In this document: positions 15,641 through 28,415 of the stretch, one piece after another
How positions within the stretch are numbered: the stretch's first letter is position 1
Layout: every line of letters starts with the position of its first letter
NCBI RefSeq assembly: GCF_036373705.1
Contig: NC_089853.1
Location: forward strand, 5,964,405-6,028,404
Length of the DNA: 64,000 nucleotides
Direction of reading: 5' to 3'
Source of the DNA: Amia ocellicauda
Lineage: Eukaryota > Chordata > Actinopteri > Amiiformes > Amiidae
Notes under the pieces: generated by a model
Told to the model about the DNA's origin: nothing
What the model saw: the letters and a program-made list of their open reading frames with translations, nothing else
The model's database searches: none
Made by a program: the position numbers and the translations under genes

Positions 15641-15676
15641 AGACAGCTTAAGTTATTATACATACAATTATCAATC

Positions 15677-15706
15677 GATCAATCAATCAATCAATCAATC
15701 AATCAA
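15677..15706. repeat. (AATC)n microsatellite
   Basis: About seven tandem AATC units without spacers. Confidence 0.9.
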
Positions 15707-18700
15707 TTTCAAGAACATCCTTTGCAAAGTTGCCACAGAGCGCAATTAGCCCACTACCATCGGTTGGCATCCAGGCCATGTCTCAAGCTTGTTGCGTGCT
15801 CCACCTGTCGCTTTGCCTCCTGTACCCTGGCACTGGTTCTGGTGACCGTTATCGTGACTGACCACTTCCCTTTTCTCTGTGGTGTCAGTCTGGCTCAGGC
15901 TGCGGCCAGTTTTCCCTCCAGTCTCTTGCTTTACCACAGAAAAGCCGCTGCTTCCTGTTTCAGTCAGTGCTACTTAGCCAACACAACACTCATTGACCAA
16001 GCATTAGTGGCTTTAGGGCAGCAGTCCATTTTGCAATCCTCTTCCTGTATCACAGGTCTATACGTCTGTACTGGTAAACGGAGAGATGCAGCTACTGGGT
16101 GTATTTATTTTTCTACAGCAGTTGCATTGATGCTATTTACATCTGTCTAAAATAAACACTACAGCATCCCACACTGCAGTAACCTGTGTCTTACTTTCCC
16201 TGTAAAGTTTTCAGTTAAATGAAATTCCAGCACCAGTAACAAGCTCTTTATAGCAAGGTGCAATGGTATATAATAATTTAGATATGGTAGCTTGAACACG
16301 ATAGATTTCTGCAAATAGAAAATGAAAAAAGCAAGGAAAAAAGCAGTATTTCATAACAGCCAGTCAATTTAAATGAAAAATAATTATTTTAGACACCAGG
16401 GGACCTAACCTACTTTCTGCGTAGGCAGTGCAATTTGTGTGCAGGTATGCTAATGAAAAAGGTTTCTAATCATTATCATTAAGTGATAAAAGGGAAAATG
16501 TAGTATTATTATTACCATTCATTAAGTGTTCTCACGGACACTGTGTACACAGCTCCTGCCTGCGCGTGTGTCTCTGTGTGTGTGCGTGTCTGTCTGATAC
16601 CCCTGGGAAGAAAGCCCTTGTTTGATTTTTCTCTTTAAAGAACATTGTGCTGGGCTTGTCAGACTGTCTGTCAGGCGTCTTGCAGTCGTATCCCCCTGTG
16701 AACGAAGCTGGTACACAGCCAGAACAAATATTCCTTTATAATCGAATCCCTCGGGATGTGGCGCGAAATCCATTACGCAGGCGGGTAGGCCCATTCCTCA
16801 TACTGCCGGAATTAACTAGATGATAAATGGTGAGCACAATCAGACTTCGGAGAAGGTGCTGAGCATCCTTAATCGCAGCAAATGAGCGCAGATGTTTCCT
16901 CGTTAGCAGACGTATTACTGTCATGTTTGGAGGAAGTGGAAGTCTTGACGATCGGCGAAGTGGAGTCTTTGTTTGAGCGCCGCGTTTGCTTTTTCCTCGC
17001 TGGTGTGGCATCTTAGCACACATGTCCCTGTCTGTGTAGCCACATGTTGGAGGTCCTTGTTATCAGGAGGGAAATTGACAACTGATATGGTACTAATTTT
17101 AAAACCTTTTTTAAATGTTTCCCCCATGGGTTTTGGTTGCGGATTAAGGTGTGGACCAGATGTAAAGATGGGCGTGGTGTATGGGGAGGTTTAATTAGGG
17201 ATACAATTAAAGCGAGGAATCGAGTTATATATAGATATTTGGTTCTCACAGGTTTGTACTTTGTGATTGGCTGGCAGGTCACAGATTAATGTGGTCTAGG
17301 CCTAAGAGGTTACAGCAGCCAGCTTGTTCTTGATATACCAAAGAATCGACTTCACCGCGACTGAGCCCTGTAACAAATTGTTCTTGACTCCGAAAGTACA
17401 GGAGGCAAGCTTCACGTGTGGCCGATTCACCCTTAATTACAGCGCCTGCAATCTGTAATAAACTGTGGGTTGGTACATAAAACCAGGAGAGAGAAAAAAC
17501 AACATCCACAACAACAACAACTCTGCCCATTTGTCGTGGGCATTATTAGTAGCCTTTGAGATGTGGTAATTGCTCACGGCCAGACAGAAAAATCTATCTC
17601 GTCTCTTAGTCAGTTGGCACCTGAAAAATCGGCAGGAGCCGAAGCGAGAGCAGCATCCGATCGATAACAGACCCGCGGCGTGGTCTGAGGTGAGGCACCG
17701 CCAGTCTCTTGGCACGGAGTCAGAACTGCAGGGAGATTTGCAATCAAATCAACCTGCCCGATAACAAGGGCCCAGGGGCCTCTCCGCAGCATCTGTGGGA
17801 CTCATGCCATCTCCGGTGTTTTAATTCACTGCTGTATGAACACTTAAGGGATGTTTAATAAATCTGATATGCACGTATTTGCTCTCTCTTCCTTTTAATT
17901 GCTTGATAGATTACAATGTTATCTACCCCTTGCCGGAGTGTAATGATCTCAGATGAGGAGCCACGGACAAATCAGTATTCTACCAGCAGTTTATTACTCT
18001 CAATAGTGAATGACCTTTTTTTATAAGATAGAGGGGGCCAATAATTATATCATATAAGATTATACTGTATAAACCTTCAAGGAGTAAAGTGTCAGTACTA
18101 ATAACTGTGTGGTTATGGTCAATTGTGTTTAGTGTGAGAGTAAAGGTCACATTAAGCTGTTATGTGTGGAGGTTAAAGGTCAGCACTTATGGTTCTGCTG
18201 TCAGAAAGTTCTCTCAGCGCTGCAGAAACCGCCAGCCTTGCGCAGCCCTGACGATCTGTCACTCGCACGCCGAGAGCTGGCCAACGCTGCGCTCCGCAGA
18301 AACAAACAAAGCTGGGGACAACATCATGTGAAACGAAACAAAAGGCATCCAGTTCTCATTCCCCAGCGTGTAAATATTTTATGCTGTGGCTCACAGAGTT
18401 TGCTCGACATTATGTTTTGTACAGATGTGTTTAGCTGACCCACATTTATTTTTCTGATTGAAAAACAAAAACGGAACCCTGCTCTAGGAATAGGAGGCGA
18501 GCCGGGATCAGGGCTGCGTTGCGCCTCGGGAAGCGCAGCCATCATGGGGGTCGTCCTTCATGCGCTCTGAGAAAAAACGATTAAAAAAAACCTGGACTTT
18601 TATTTGTGCGCTCTGGACTGCTTTGCTAACACTAAATCATTTGTAATTGTTGTTAACTGTGTTTCGTGGAAGGTCATACGGTGCTTTATTAATGTGTCCA

Positions 18701-18726
18701 CCTAATTCTTCAGATGTCTGAGGCAT

Positions 18727-18753
18727 TAGTAACTAGTAACTAGTAACTAGTAA
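18727..18753. repeat. TAGTAAC short tandem repeat, about four copies
   Basis: Nearly perfect 7-base units repeated head to tail. Confidence 0.9.
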
Positions 18754-21700
18754 TTCATAAATTACACTGAAGAGTTACCATGAATCTTCAGAGCTTTTTT
18801 GCTGGCCTTTTCCCCCTGCTATAAAAAATTAACTTCTTATGCCTGTGGGGTTGAAATTAAGGAAGCTATCACTCCGTTCTCCACTGGCTATCGCTGGTAC
18901 TTCGCTTCGTCTTGTTAGTTTCTCAATCTTCTCTTTTGGCAGCAAAGGCTGGCGAGAATAAGGACATGTTGTTTTTTGTGGCCTGCCAGTTGAATCTCCC
19001 CCAGTCCGCAAGGGTTAGACTATTTTTTACTGTCCTCCCAATAATACAGGGGTGAGAACGGGAGACTCAGCACGTCAGCGGGGGATAGGAGGATTGATCA
19101 GTCTGTCAGTCATTATCACGTCAGCAACCAAGCAGACGTGCGTGAGAGAGCTGAGAGATTGGCACGCACACTCACACACACTGAAAGAGATATCTTGGCG
19201 AAAAAGACTGTAAGCTATGCCCACAGACTTCTGCTAAAGGCCTCAAGGAAAACATTAAGCTCTGTTTTAGAGACCATTAGGAGAACCGGCCAGAATCATT
19301 GCTCTAATTGCGTGTCTCTGAAATCATAAATGACACACTGCTGTACACACAGGTACCCCCACCGCAATAAAGGAACAAATAATAGTGGAAGTGTCCTCTT
19401 TTCCACTTGTGTTTATAGATATCTGTCTTCTGCAGGATCCTAAGCGACAGTCCCATCACCGTGCAGCAGAGCAGGCTGAACATACCCATGCTGGGTGCTG
19501 GGTCAACACCAAGGATGAAAAGGCTGCTCAATTGCATGTTTAGACAAAAGTGCCATCAGCCCAGTTCCTCTTCCAACTTCTGCAATGCCATGAGTTGCTG
19601 TTTTCTTTACTGTCTGAGTCTGAGAATGAATCTTGTCATTTCACACAATACTTATTTTCTTGATTTAATCAATATAAAATCAAGGCCAGGTTTGAAATGT
19701 ATTATACAGACACCTTCACACCTCCACCCAGTGAGGTTCTGTGCTGAACCCTATTTCCCAAATCCATCCCATGGCTTTCTCACATAAAAGTGTGACAACC
19801 ACCCCACAGTATCCTGGACACCCAGGCCAGGAGGAAACCCACAAAGTTTAGTTGATTCAGAAAAGCAATAAATAAATAGTTTAATTCGCTATCCAGAAGA
19901 CAGAGACCAGACCCCCATTTGAGCAGACTGACACACAGTCACAGGTCCCTCGATGTCACAGAAGAGTGAACGAGATTTCTGTCAGAAAGCTCCATGCCAT
20001 TAAACATAATAGTTGTATTAGTAATAGTATTATTTTATTATTTTTTAATTTGGAATCTTTTGTGCAGCCCGCATTAATTAGCACCCAATTATTAATGACA
20101 GGATGTTACGGTTGACTTTGCTAATGAGGAAACAAAAGGAGGCACATTGTCACAGTTCTCTCGAGGCATTTCTCACTCTGTTCTGTTATCATTCTCCCTG
20201 ATGATCCAAACAACGAACACCGAGCCGCCTCTGAGCCCCGAGAGGCAAACCAGATGAAAGAATGTAATCCTTTTATTAGCAATTAAATGTCATAAGCTAT
20301 TTCTCCGCCGCCTGCAGACTTCCTCACTCTAACAGAGTGACTTGTAACGGCTCCGACGCTGTATTGTTCGAAATGTGCTCGGCATAGAGAGAGGCAGGGC
20401 AGCAGGGAAAGCACATGAGAATACAGATGAGAGGATCAGTTTTATTTTAGGTCTGAATGTTGTTGTGGGGATTTAAAATGTATGAATTAATTAAATCCAA
20501 TTAATCAGTTAATTAATATGTCATAATATGCTTCTGTATTTATGTAACACTGTAGCACATCATCGAGATTTCATCATATTCACAGATTTTTAAAAATGAT
20601 GGCGATATAAAAACACACAATTCATTAAATTATTATTATCATCATTATCACTATAAAGAATAATAAGAACAGTGATAATATATTCTAAACAATGGGATCA
20701 AACAAAGGGCACATGGGATCAGAATACCAGAATGAGATAAAAACCAATGATAACAACAATAGCAACAGCAACAACAACAGCCAAATCCACTCTCGTAATT
20801 GGCTACCCAGAGAGGCGTTTTCACAGATTTCGGGCCGGATTAAATCAAACCCTTGACCCACCTGCCATCAGCGATTTCCACACCAGTGATTACAGTGAAA
20901 TTCATGAGGATGAGGAAAAAATGCAATCAGAGGAAAACATTAGGCCGCCACAGAGGAAGGCCTTCTGGTTTATTATCAGAGCAGCCCGAGTAACACATGT
21001 GCTGGTTGTCAGAAAATGGGGCTTTAATTACTCAAAAACAATAACCATAGAGAAAGAAAAAAGAAAAACTTGCACAAATCCAGGCGGTCAGTGTGGAAGA
21101 TGCTGTAAATTGCCCCTTCGTAACAACAGAGGGCTAGGGGAAAAAATACAAATAAAAACCTGCCTTGTGAATGATTCAAGATCCGTGTTCCCCAAGGGCC
21201 AGCGGATTGTGATATCAATTATCAGGAGTTAGGAAACACTTCTGCCCAAAGTGATTTACAGAAACCAGAGCTACGATTCTGCTGCTGCTACTCCTCGTAA
21301 AATAACCATGGTCTTAGATCTCATCCACAGAGTAAAGAGCCCCACGTCTGAGTGCCTGGAGCCAGACCCTCGTTACAAAGCAAATCTATTAACCACTGAA
21401 CCAAGCAGCTTTCATAGGAGTTAATAGATCATGACCTGTGACGAGGGGGATTGGTTCAGGTAAGAGAATAATTAATTCAATTAACTAATTAAGGGCCTAG
21501 GAGGAGTGAACTGTGGAGTGCCCTGTGGCCCCCGGAGGAGCCGAATTAAAGACATCTGTATTAACTCTATTCCGTCCGCACTTGTCAGCTCATTTGTACC
21601 AGGATGTGTGCTTGTCGTACTGGTTGGATTTACTGCACTTTGTCATGTGTTGATGTTTCTTGTGAAAACCGCAAGGTGCCCTGGGTAATGGTGTCACTGA

Positions 21701-24700
21701 GAGATAAATCATAATAAATAATAAGCGTCTGCAATGGCCGGGTTTTTCCATGTCAGGCTGTTTCACTCGGGCCCTAACGAGCGGTTTGGCGCCCCAAACG
21801 CTCGCGTCTTCATTACTGCGCGGAAATGTCAGCAAACCACGGTGGATAGGAGCTGCTTTTGTTGTGGGGATGATTGCGTTCAATTGCTTACAGTAAGCCG
21901 GGCTGGGAATTGTCCTCTTCGCATGGCGTAAGTGCCTTTCATCTCGCGTTTGTACCAGACTGTGCTCGGAACGCGGCCCAAAACAAATTGCGTCTCGCCC
22001 TCCTCTCTCGGCACCTCATTAGCGCGCAGCCACATGCCTTTACAATGCAAATCTTAATCGGCATTGAAATTGTAATCTGCCCATCCCTTTTGTCGCACTG
22101 CACACAGTTTTTTTCCTGTAATGACAGGAGTGTACTTAACAAATCCTGTTTCCTCCTTGCTGTTGTTCGAGGCTCCTGCCGTGGCACTTGTCTTCAGCAC
22201 GGCGCGGTCATTAGGCCGGGTAGTAAACCCATAGAAGCATCTCCTCCACCAGGGAGGGATCTGACCGGAGCAAATCCTCTTAATACGTCCCACAGCCGAG
22301 GTTACTGTGACTCTGCAGCTCAGCGGAGGCCCACTGGGAGGAGGGGGACTTCGTTGGCCTGCAGTCCTGTTTCTAGCAAAGCTCTAGATTGTCCTTATTA
22401 TTTTGATTTTGATTATTGCTAAACACTGACTCCTCCCACAGCTCGTGTGTCACACTGTTTAGTCTCGCATGGTATTTCTTGCTCCCGTAAGACATTGTTT
22501 GGTTGTGTATTCCTTTTTTTTTTTTTCAATTACCCCAATGAGTTAATGAGTATCTCACACGCCAAACAGTTACTAATTTTTTTTTTGCTAACATGTTTGC
22601 TTTTTCCACATTTACATCTCTGTATGTACGGATGTATGTATGTATTTTTGACAATTAACATTAATAAGCACAATTAAACAATTAGCTGTTTTAGTGGCTG
22701 TTCCACTTAATGCGTCTCTTAAGGCAACAATAGTTTCACAGAGTGGAGTTAAAGGGAAAACAAACAATATTGCATACTATGTACAACACCCTATAAAACC
22801 CCTATCCCTCTTTTACACAAAAATAACACACTGCACTAAAAATAAATAAATACATAAACAAACAAACGAACATGCTCCTGTCTTACACGTGGCCAGACCT
22901 GAGGGGAAGACAATGGCTATTTTAAAATGATGTACTGCCCACACCCGATCCTTTACTCCTGCAGCACTGCATTAAAAACAGAGTTTAAAAAAAGTGGGTT
23001 AGAACCACACAGCTCCCTGTGTGTCAGAGTGATTAAAAACACACCTGAGGACCTCTGTGAATTCAGTGAATTTCAATACAGGGTTTGATATTTACTTTAA
23101 ACATGAAAAGGCTTTCATCGGCACTATGCTGAACCTGCCACCTGGCGTAGAGGAGGCCGGGGGGGCCGCTGGGAGCTGGACTGCAGTGTGCCGTGCGAGC
23201 AGCTCAGAGACCCAGCTCTGCCGCAGTCATCCCGACTCTCAGGGGCTCCCGGCAGCATAGGGGGCTGGCAGGGGGCTGCACCGACCCCACGGCACGCAGC
23301 CCGGCGCTCCTGGAGGCTGCGTCACCAATAGAATACTTACACCTTCAAAAACGCAGTCACTAAACCTATAAACAGCCCCCGGCTCCTTGTACAGAGACTG
23401 ATCTCTGACTGGAATTTTAAGCAGCTGTGTGCACATGGATTTTATGGGCATAATTCTGTAGTTAATAGATGTGTTTTTTATCTTTTATAAAACTGCAATA
23501 GATTAGTGTAGTGTGAGCTGGAGAAATTCCCCAAGAGTGCAGTAGCCTCCGTCTGTCCCCTCCATCCCAACACACACATCTAAACACTGGTAAGTGTTAC
23601 ACAGCACCCCAGCACAAAATATATACTTGAAGGATATTTAAAACCGCTTCTCTCTGTAACAAAACCGATTCCAGTTGTTATGCGGCCATTTTTACTCCTC
23701 GTCAATCTTCAGATACCCACAGTTATATTTTCTATACTGGAAGACACAGTGGTGGTTGTTTTCTGTTATGGATTTATCATATATTTAGCCGATTCTCCTT
23801 TCTAAGCATAAAGCGTTGCGTTTTTTCCTCTCCCTAGTGCCATTGAATCCCCTCCCCTTACTGTTTTCACCGCATTTATATCTCTTTCCCTGTCTGAATA
23901 CATCGTGACCTACATCTTTTCACAAGCCCATCCACCTCCACAATGAGCCCCATCCATCCGCCAACAATAAGACTCACAGCGGGAGAGAAGACATCTCTCT
24001 CAGGAGGCTTCAGACATCTATAAATCTAATAAGAGTAATAAAAAATACATCATCCTCACAGATCTAACATAAGCATGATTTTTATTATGAAGAAAAACTA
24101 AAGAAAATAATAAGACGAAGAAGTCACACCGGAGGATGTGCGGTACAGAAGCGCCGAGGTGTGGCCGGGTGTTATTGTGTTGGGTATGAGTGACAGAGTA
24201 GCCAGGACTGATTGATTGTCAGGAGAAATGCAGCAGAGTTTTATTCCTTTTTAATTGTGAATCCCGCTGCCGCTAAAGCAACGAAAGCCCCGTGAAGCGC
24301 ACACACAACTTCCTACAATGCCCCTGTGACCTTCCACGAGAAGCCAAAGAATGGCCCCCTTGCCTTTATATAGAAGTCTTCAATTTACTGGATAAGAGGG
24401 GGTCTGAAAGTCAATTTCTAGGAGAAGCCATCCTGTGGTTTTTTAGTGCCTACTGAAATTTCAATTCCTTAATGCATTTCTTCTTTATCAAATCAAAATA
24501 TATAACCAGACATAAAGGATTTCAACAGTTCTTGGCTTTTGATTCTTGACTTTTGAGGCACAACACCTCTAAGATCATTTGCAGCCTGCAGAGACGTATT
24601 AAATCCATCCAGTTAATCAGCTAATCAGACCGACTTAATCTACTGGGAGCTTGGATAGAGCAGAGCCAGGAGACACTGTTGGGAAACCAGTTGGAGCATC

Positions 24701-24798
24701 TTCCTGGTTCATGAGTAATCGGCGGTTAGTTATGGTGATTTGCTTGCTCGTCTTGGTTTGATCAAGCTGGTAAAAGTTTCATTTTTTCCCCTTGCTCT

Positions 24799-24799
24799 T

Positions 24800-24833
<34 letters not shown>

Positions 24834-24834
24834 G
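24799..24834. repeat. (CT)n microsatellite
   Basis: A 36-base CT run followed by CGTTTCAG. It resembles a splice acceptor, but no exon is evident after it. Confidence 0.9.
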
Positions 24835-25594
24835 TTTCAGATTCCACACCTTCTGGTGTCTGCAGTAGGTTGACCCAAATTAATAAGCTTTGGTTCATTG
24901 CCTGCGCTGCACCTGACATTTAGCTCGGAGGAACAGAGATAGTATTTTTCAGACTTGTGAGCTCAACAGGGGCTGAATGGGAAGCAGGAATTCATAAGGA
25001 AATGGATACAGTTCACAGGAGAGAGTGAGAGGTTTGCATAACAGAGGAGGGAGCAGCGGAGGGTGTAAGATAAAGGGAGACTGAAATAGAGCCGGAGAGA
25101 GAGAGAGAGAGAAACAACCCGGAGAGAGATTTGCGAACGGCACATCAAAAGGAAAACGACGGCTTTTGAAATGGATGGTGAAACAATAATAATAATAAAA
25201 GAAACATGTAAGTCAGACATATCTAACAGAAGGCTGGGTAAGTGCTAGCGACACACAAACTCAGACATGTGCGGGGTTAACAGTGCGCAGGCCTGAAATA
25301 ATGGGCATCCTTTGAGACAAATTTGGTGTTTCTGTGTCTTTGAAAAGTACCTGCATCCTCTCTTCACCTCACAGGACTGAAGAGTTTTCTACTTATCTAC
25401 TAACATTGGTGACTGGGAAATGCAGATACTGTAATACCAAATAAAATCATTCATTTTCAGCTTTTTTGCCTCTCTTATCGCCTGCACTGCACCCTCACTA
25501 GGTAGTATTTCTAAAGAGCGCTGCATTATTGTTGCTTGCCAGTCAGGTAAACATTATCCAGTACAGGGTAGCTCAGCATGTTACATTTTAAAAG

Positions 25595-25596
<2 letters not shown>

Positions 25597-25625
<29 letters not shown>
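25597..25625. repeat. (AT)n microsatellite
   Basis: A pure AT dinucleotide run of about 29 bases. Confidence 0.95.
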
Positions 25626-25628
<3 letters not shown>

Positions 25629-27019
25629 TCAAACATTTAATCGGTCCGTTCAAGTTCTAAAGCGTTAGCCTTTTTGGGAGGTGGATTTTACTGCCACTTT
25701 GAGCGCCCAAAAAGTCTGCTTAAAGTGATAACGGAGAACCGGGTCTAAAAATGGAAACAGGTCTCTGTGGGACAAGAGCAACTTGAAAGAGATTTTTTTT
25801 TTATCTCCAACTTTTCACTGGATTAAAATTCAAATAAACAGTTTTTTAGAATAAAAGCACTAAGAGCATCGCAGAGCTGTCTGTCTTTTGTCTTTCCTCA
25901 CCAAAGGCTTATTTTCTAGTACGACGCTGAATGCATAAACTAATCCAATCAACTGTCCCCGGCATTTCTCGTCACTGTGGTGGAGACTGTATTTCTCAGG
26001 TGACTTTAAAGGCAGCGGCCGAGATGAAACTGCAGTAAAGTCTCAAATGACTGCATGCTCACCTCGCATCAGTGCCATGGATAATTTACTGGTTTTATGC
26101 CATCCTGTTAGTTGTGTCAGTCCCAAAGATACACTGATTGAATTAGCTAGTCAGTGTGTTGGTTTTTTTAGTGCATTTTATTAATTGTGCCTAAAAAGTA
26201 ACAATATGACAATCTAACCCAAAGCATCACTTCCCTGCCGAGAGTCAAGCGATTAGGATGACACTAATGATCAGATTTGGGTCACACGATGGGATCTGGT
26301 TGTTGCCTCTCTTTCCCTCCAGCACAAAGATAATTGTAATGAGATTAGCACTCAGCTGACGGGTTCCCAATGGCCCCACTGCCCGAGTTTTCTACATCTC
26401 TCGTGCAACGACGCCAGAGGCACAGCTGGCAGGAGACAGACTGCCAGAGAAGACTGACGAGTTGTCTTTGGAAAGCGTAAACAAGGCCCGGCACAAATGC
26501 ACACACAAACATCAGGACAGAAAGCCTTTGTTTCCAGTATGGAGAGACTGGACTGGAGAGGAGAATGCTCGGCCCTGGGAAAGGACGAAGCTCCCTGACA
26601 TTGACCAGCCATCTTTGTCTCCTCGCCCCATGCCAGGTTGGGTCATGTGACGTGCCAACGCACCCAAGGAGTGAACTTCTCCATCGACACCCCAACCCCA
26701 CCCTCAAGTGTCTCCCCTGAGTCCCTGTGTCTGGGATTTGCAGGAGCAGGACTGTGAGGCTACATTTAAACCTTTTTTCATCACATTGACTCGCACTTTG
26801 TTTGGGAAAAAGGCAGCAAGCGGGACAGTGGTAATAGCAAGTAGTCATTTTAAAAAGACACCCCTATACAACACATAGATCAGGGGAGGAACTGTGTCAG
26901 GAACCGCCTGCTGATACCAAGATGTGCCTCTGGTTAATTTTTCTGGAGATCAGATCCAAAAGGAATATACTGTACTGTAACACATGTAGAGTTCCTGTCC
27001 ACAATGCCAAAAGGAAGAC

Positions 27020-28415
27020 AGCAAATGTCAAACCAATCCACAAGAAAGAGGACAAAACTGAGCCAGGAAATTACAGACCAATCAGTCTCACCTGGATCAC
27101 TTGTAAAATGTTGGAAAAAATGATTAGACAGAAAATAGAGGAGCATCTTAATGAAAACCATATTCTTGGAGATAGTCATGGGTTTAGATGAGGCAGATCA
27201 TGTCTTACTAAGTTATTAGAGTTTTTTGAACATGCAACTGCAGCGGTAGATCAGGTGAAAGCATATGATATGATATACTTAGATTTCCAAAAAGCTTTTG
27301 ATAAGGTTCCACACCAAAGACTGATCCTCAAATTGGAAGCTGTAGGCATTCAGGGTAATGTAAGTAGATGGATTATGAACTGGTTGATGTCTAGGAAACA
27401 GAGGGTGTCGATTAGAGGAGTCACTTCTAACTGGAGTGAGGTTGTTAGTGGAGTTCCACAGGGATCAGTACTAGGGCCTTTGCTTTTTCTAATCTATATT
27501 AATGATCTGGACTCTGGGATAGTTAGCAAACTTGTCGAATTTGCAGTTGATACTAAAATAGGTGGCTCAGCAGATACAATCTTGGCAGCACAGGCTATTC
27601 AGAGGGACTTAGATAATATTCAGTTGTGGGCCGACACCTGGCAAATGACATTCAATGTGGACAAGTGCAAGGTAATACACACAGGTAACAAAAATGTCCA
27701 CTATAATTACACTATGGGAGGAATAGAACTAGATGAAGTAACGCATGAGAAAGACCTAGGAGTCTATGTGGACTCCTCACTTTCCCCATCCGAACAATGT
27801 GGGGAAGCAATAAAAAAGGCAAACAGGATGTTAGGGTATATTGTCAAAAGTGTAGAATTGAGAACAAGGGCAGTGATGTTCAGACTGTACAATGCACTAG
27901 TTAGAGCTCATCTGGATACTGTGGACAGTTCTGGGCTCCACACTTCAAGAAAGATATCGCTGCTCTAGAGGCAGTTCAGAGGAGAGCAACCAGACTTATT
28001 CCATGTCTGAAGGGAAAGTCCTGCTGAGAGACTGAGGACCTGAACCTTTTCACCCTGGAACAGAGGAGACTACGTGGGGACTTGATCCAAGTCTTCAAAA
28101 TCATGAAAGGCATCGACCACATCAAACCAGAGGAGCTTTTCCAGATCAGCAGGGACACGAGCACCCGGGGACACAAATGGAAATTGGGCTTCAAGGCATT
28201 CAAGACAGAAAACAGGAGACACTTCTTCACACAGAGAGGCGTCACAATCTGAACAAACTCCCCAGCGATGTGGTAGAAGCTGAAAGTTTGGGAACATTTA
28301 AAAATAGACTGGATAGGATCCTTGGATCACTTAGATATTAATGAACACCAAACGAGCACGATGGGTCAAATGGCCTCCTCTCGTTTGTAAACTTTCTTAT
28401 GTTCTTATGTTCTTC
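27020..28415 (+). mobile_element. CR1-clade LINE, longest copy, reverse-transcriptase region to 3' end
   Basis: Encodes the CR1 reverse transcriptase from KKEDKTEPGNYRPISLTW, through LDFQKAFDKVPHQRLILKLE and SGVPQGSVLGPLLFLIYIND, to the C-terminal [11 protein letters not shown] and FTLEQRRLRGDLIQVFKIMK blocks. The 3' end is TTCTTATGTTCTTATGTTCT, the short tandem terminus expected of CR1/L2 elements. The endonuclease and ORF1 parts are absent, so the copy is 5'-truncated. It is inactive: an in-frame stop occurs at about 27189, the catalytic ADD motif reads AVD (27543-27551), and there are further breaks after 27966. Confidence 0.92.

Larger units (their letters stand above)
13301..20000. other. 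Region without recognisable genes, 13.3-20.0 kb
   Basis: No coding exon recognised. It should contain the c1qtnf4 promoter. Visible items are a C-rich run near 14200, a hAT/SINE-like fragment at 15520-15640, an (AATC)n tract at 15677-15706 and a four-copy TAGTAAC tandem repeat at 18727-18753. Patches such as 17560-17765 have balanced composition and no repeat character, which is compatible with regulatory DNA, but this is inference. Confidence 0.5.
20001..27019. other. Region without recognisable genes, 20.0-27.0 kb
   Basis: No coding exon recognised. It has AT-rich clusters of TAATTA-type motifs (20481-20520 and 21466-21492), a GC-balanced patch at 21760-22080, a (CT)n run at 24799-24834 and an (AT)n run at 25597-25625. 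Open frames of 160-180 codons at 20747 and 21874 show no protein-like features and are treated as chance. Confidence 0.5.

Noticed and set aside
15677..15706. Regular short repeats as a CRISPR array
   Set aside because: The AATC units are contiguous with no spacers; this is a microsatellite in a eukaryotic genome.
20747..21232. A 161-codon open frame
   Set aside because: Composition follows local AT-rich repeats (ACA, AAC units), with no domain and no splice or promoter context.
21874..22422. A 182-codon open frame
   Set aside because: No recognisable motif; overlapping frames are open on the other strand, as expected by chance in GC-balanced DNA.
24799..24845. A (CT)n run ending in TTTCAG as a splice acceptor of an unknown gene
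   Set aside because: No open frame with protein-like content and no donor site with matching phase follows it.
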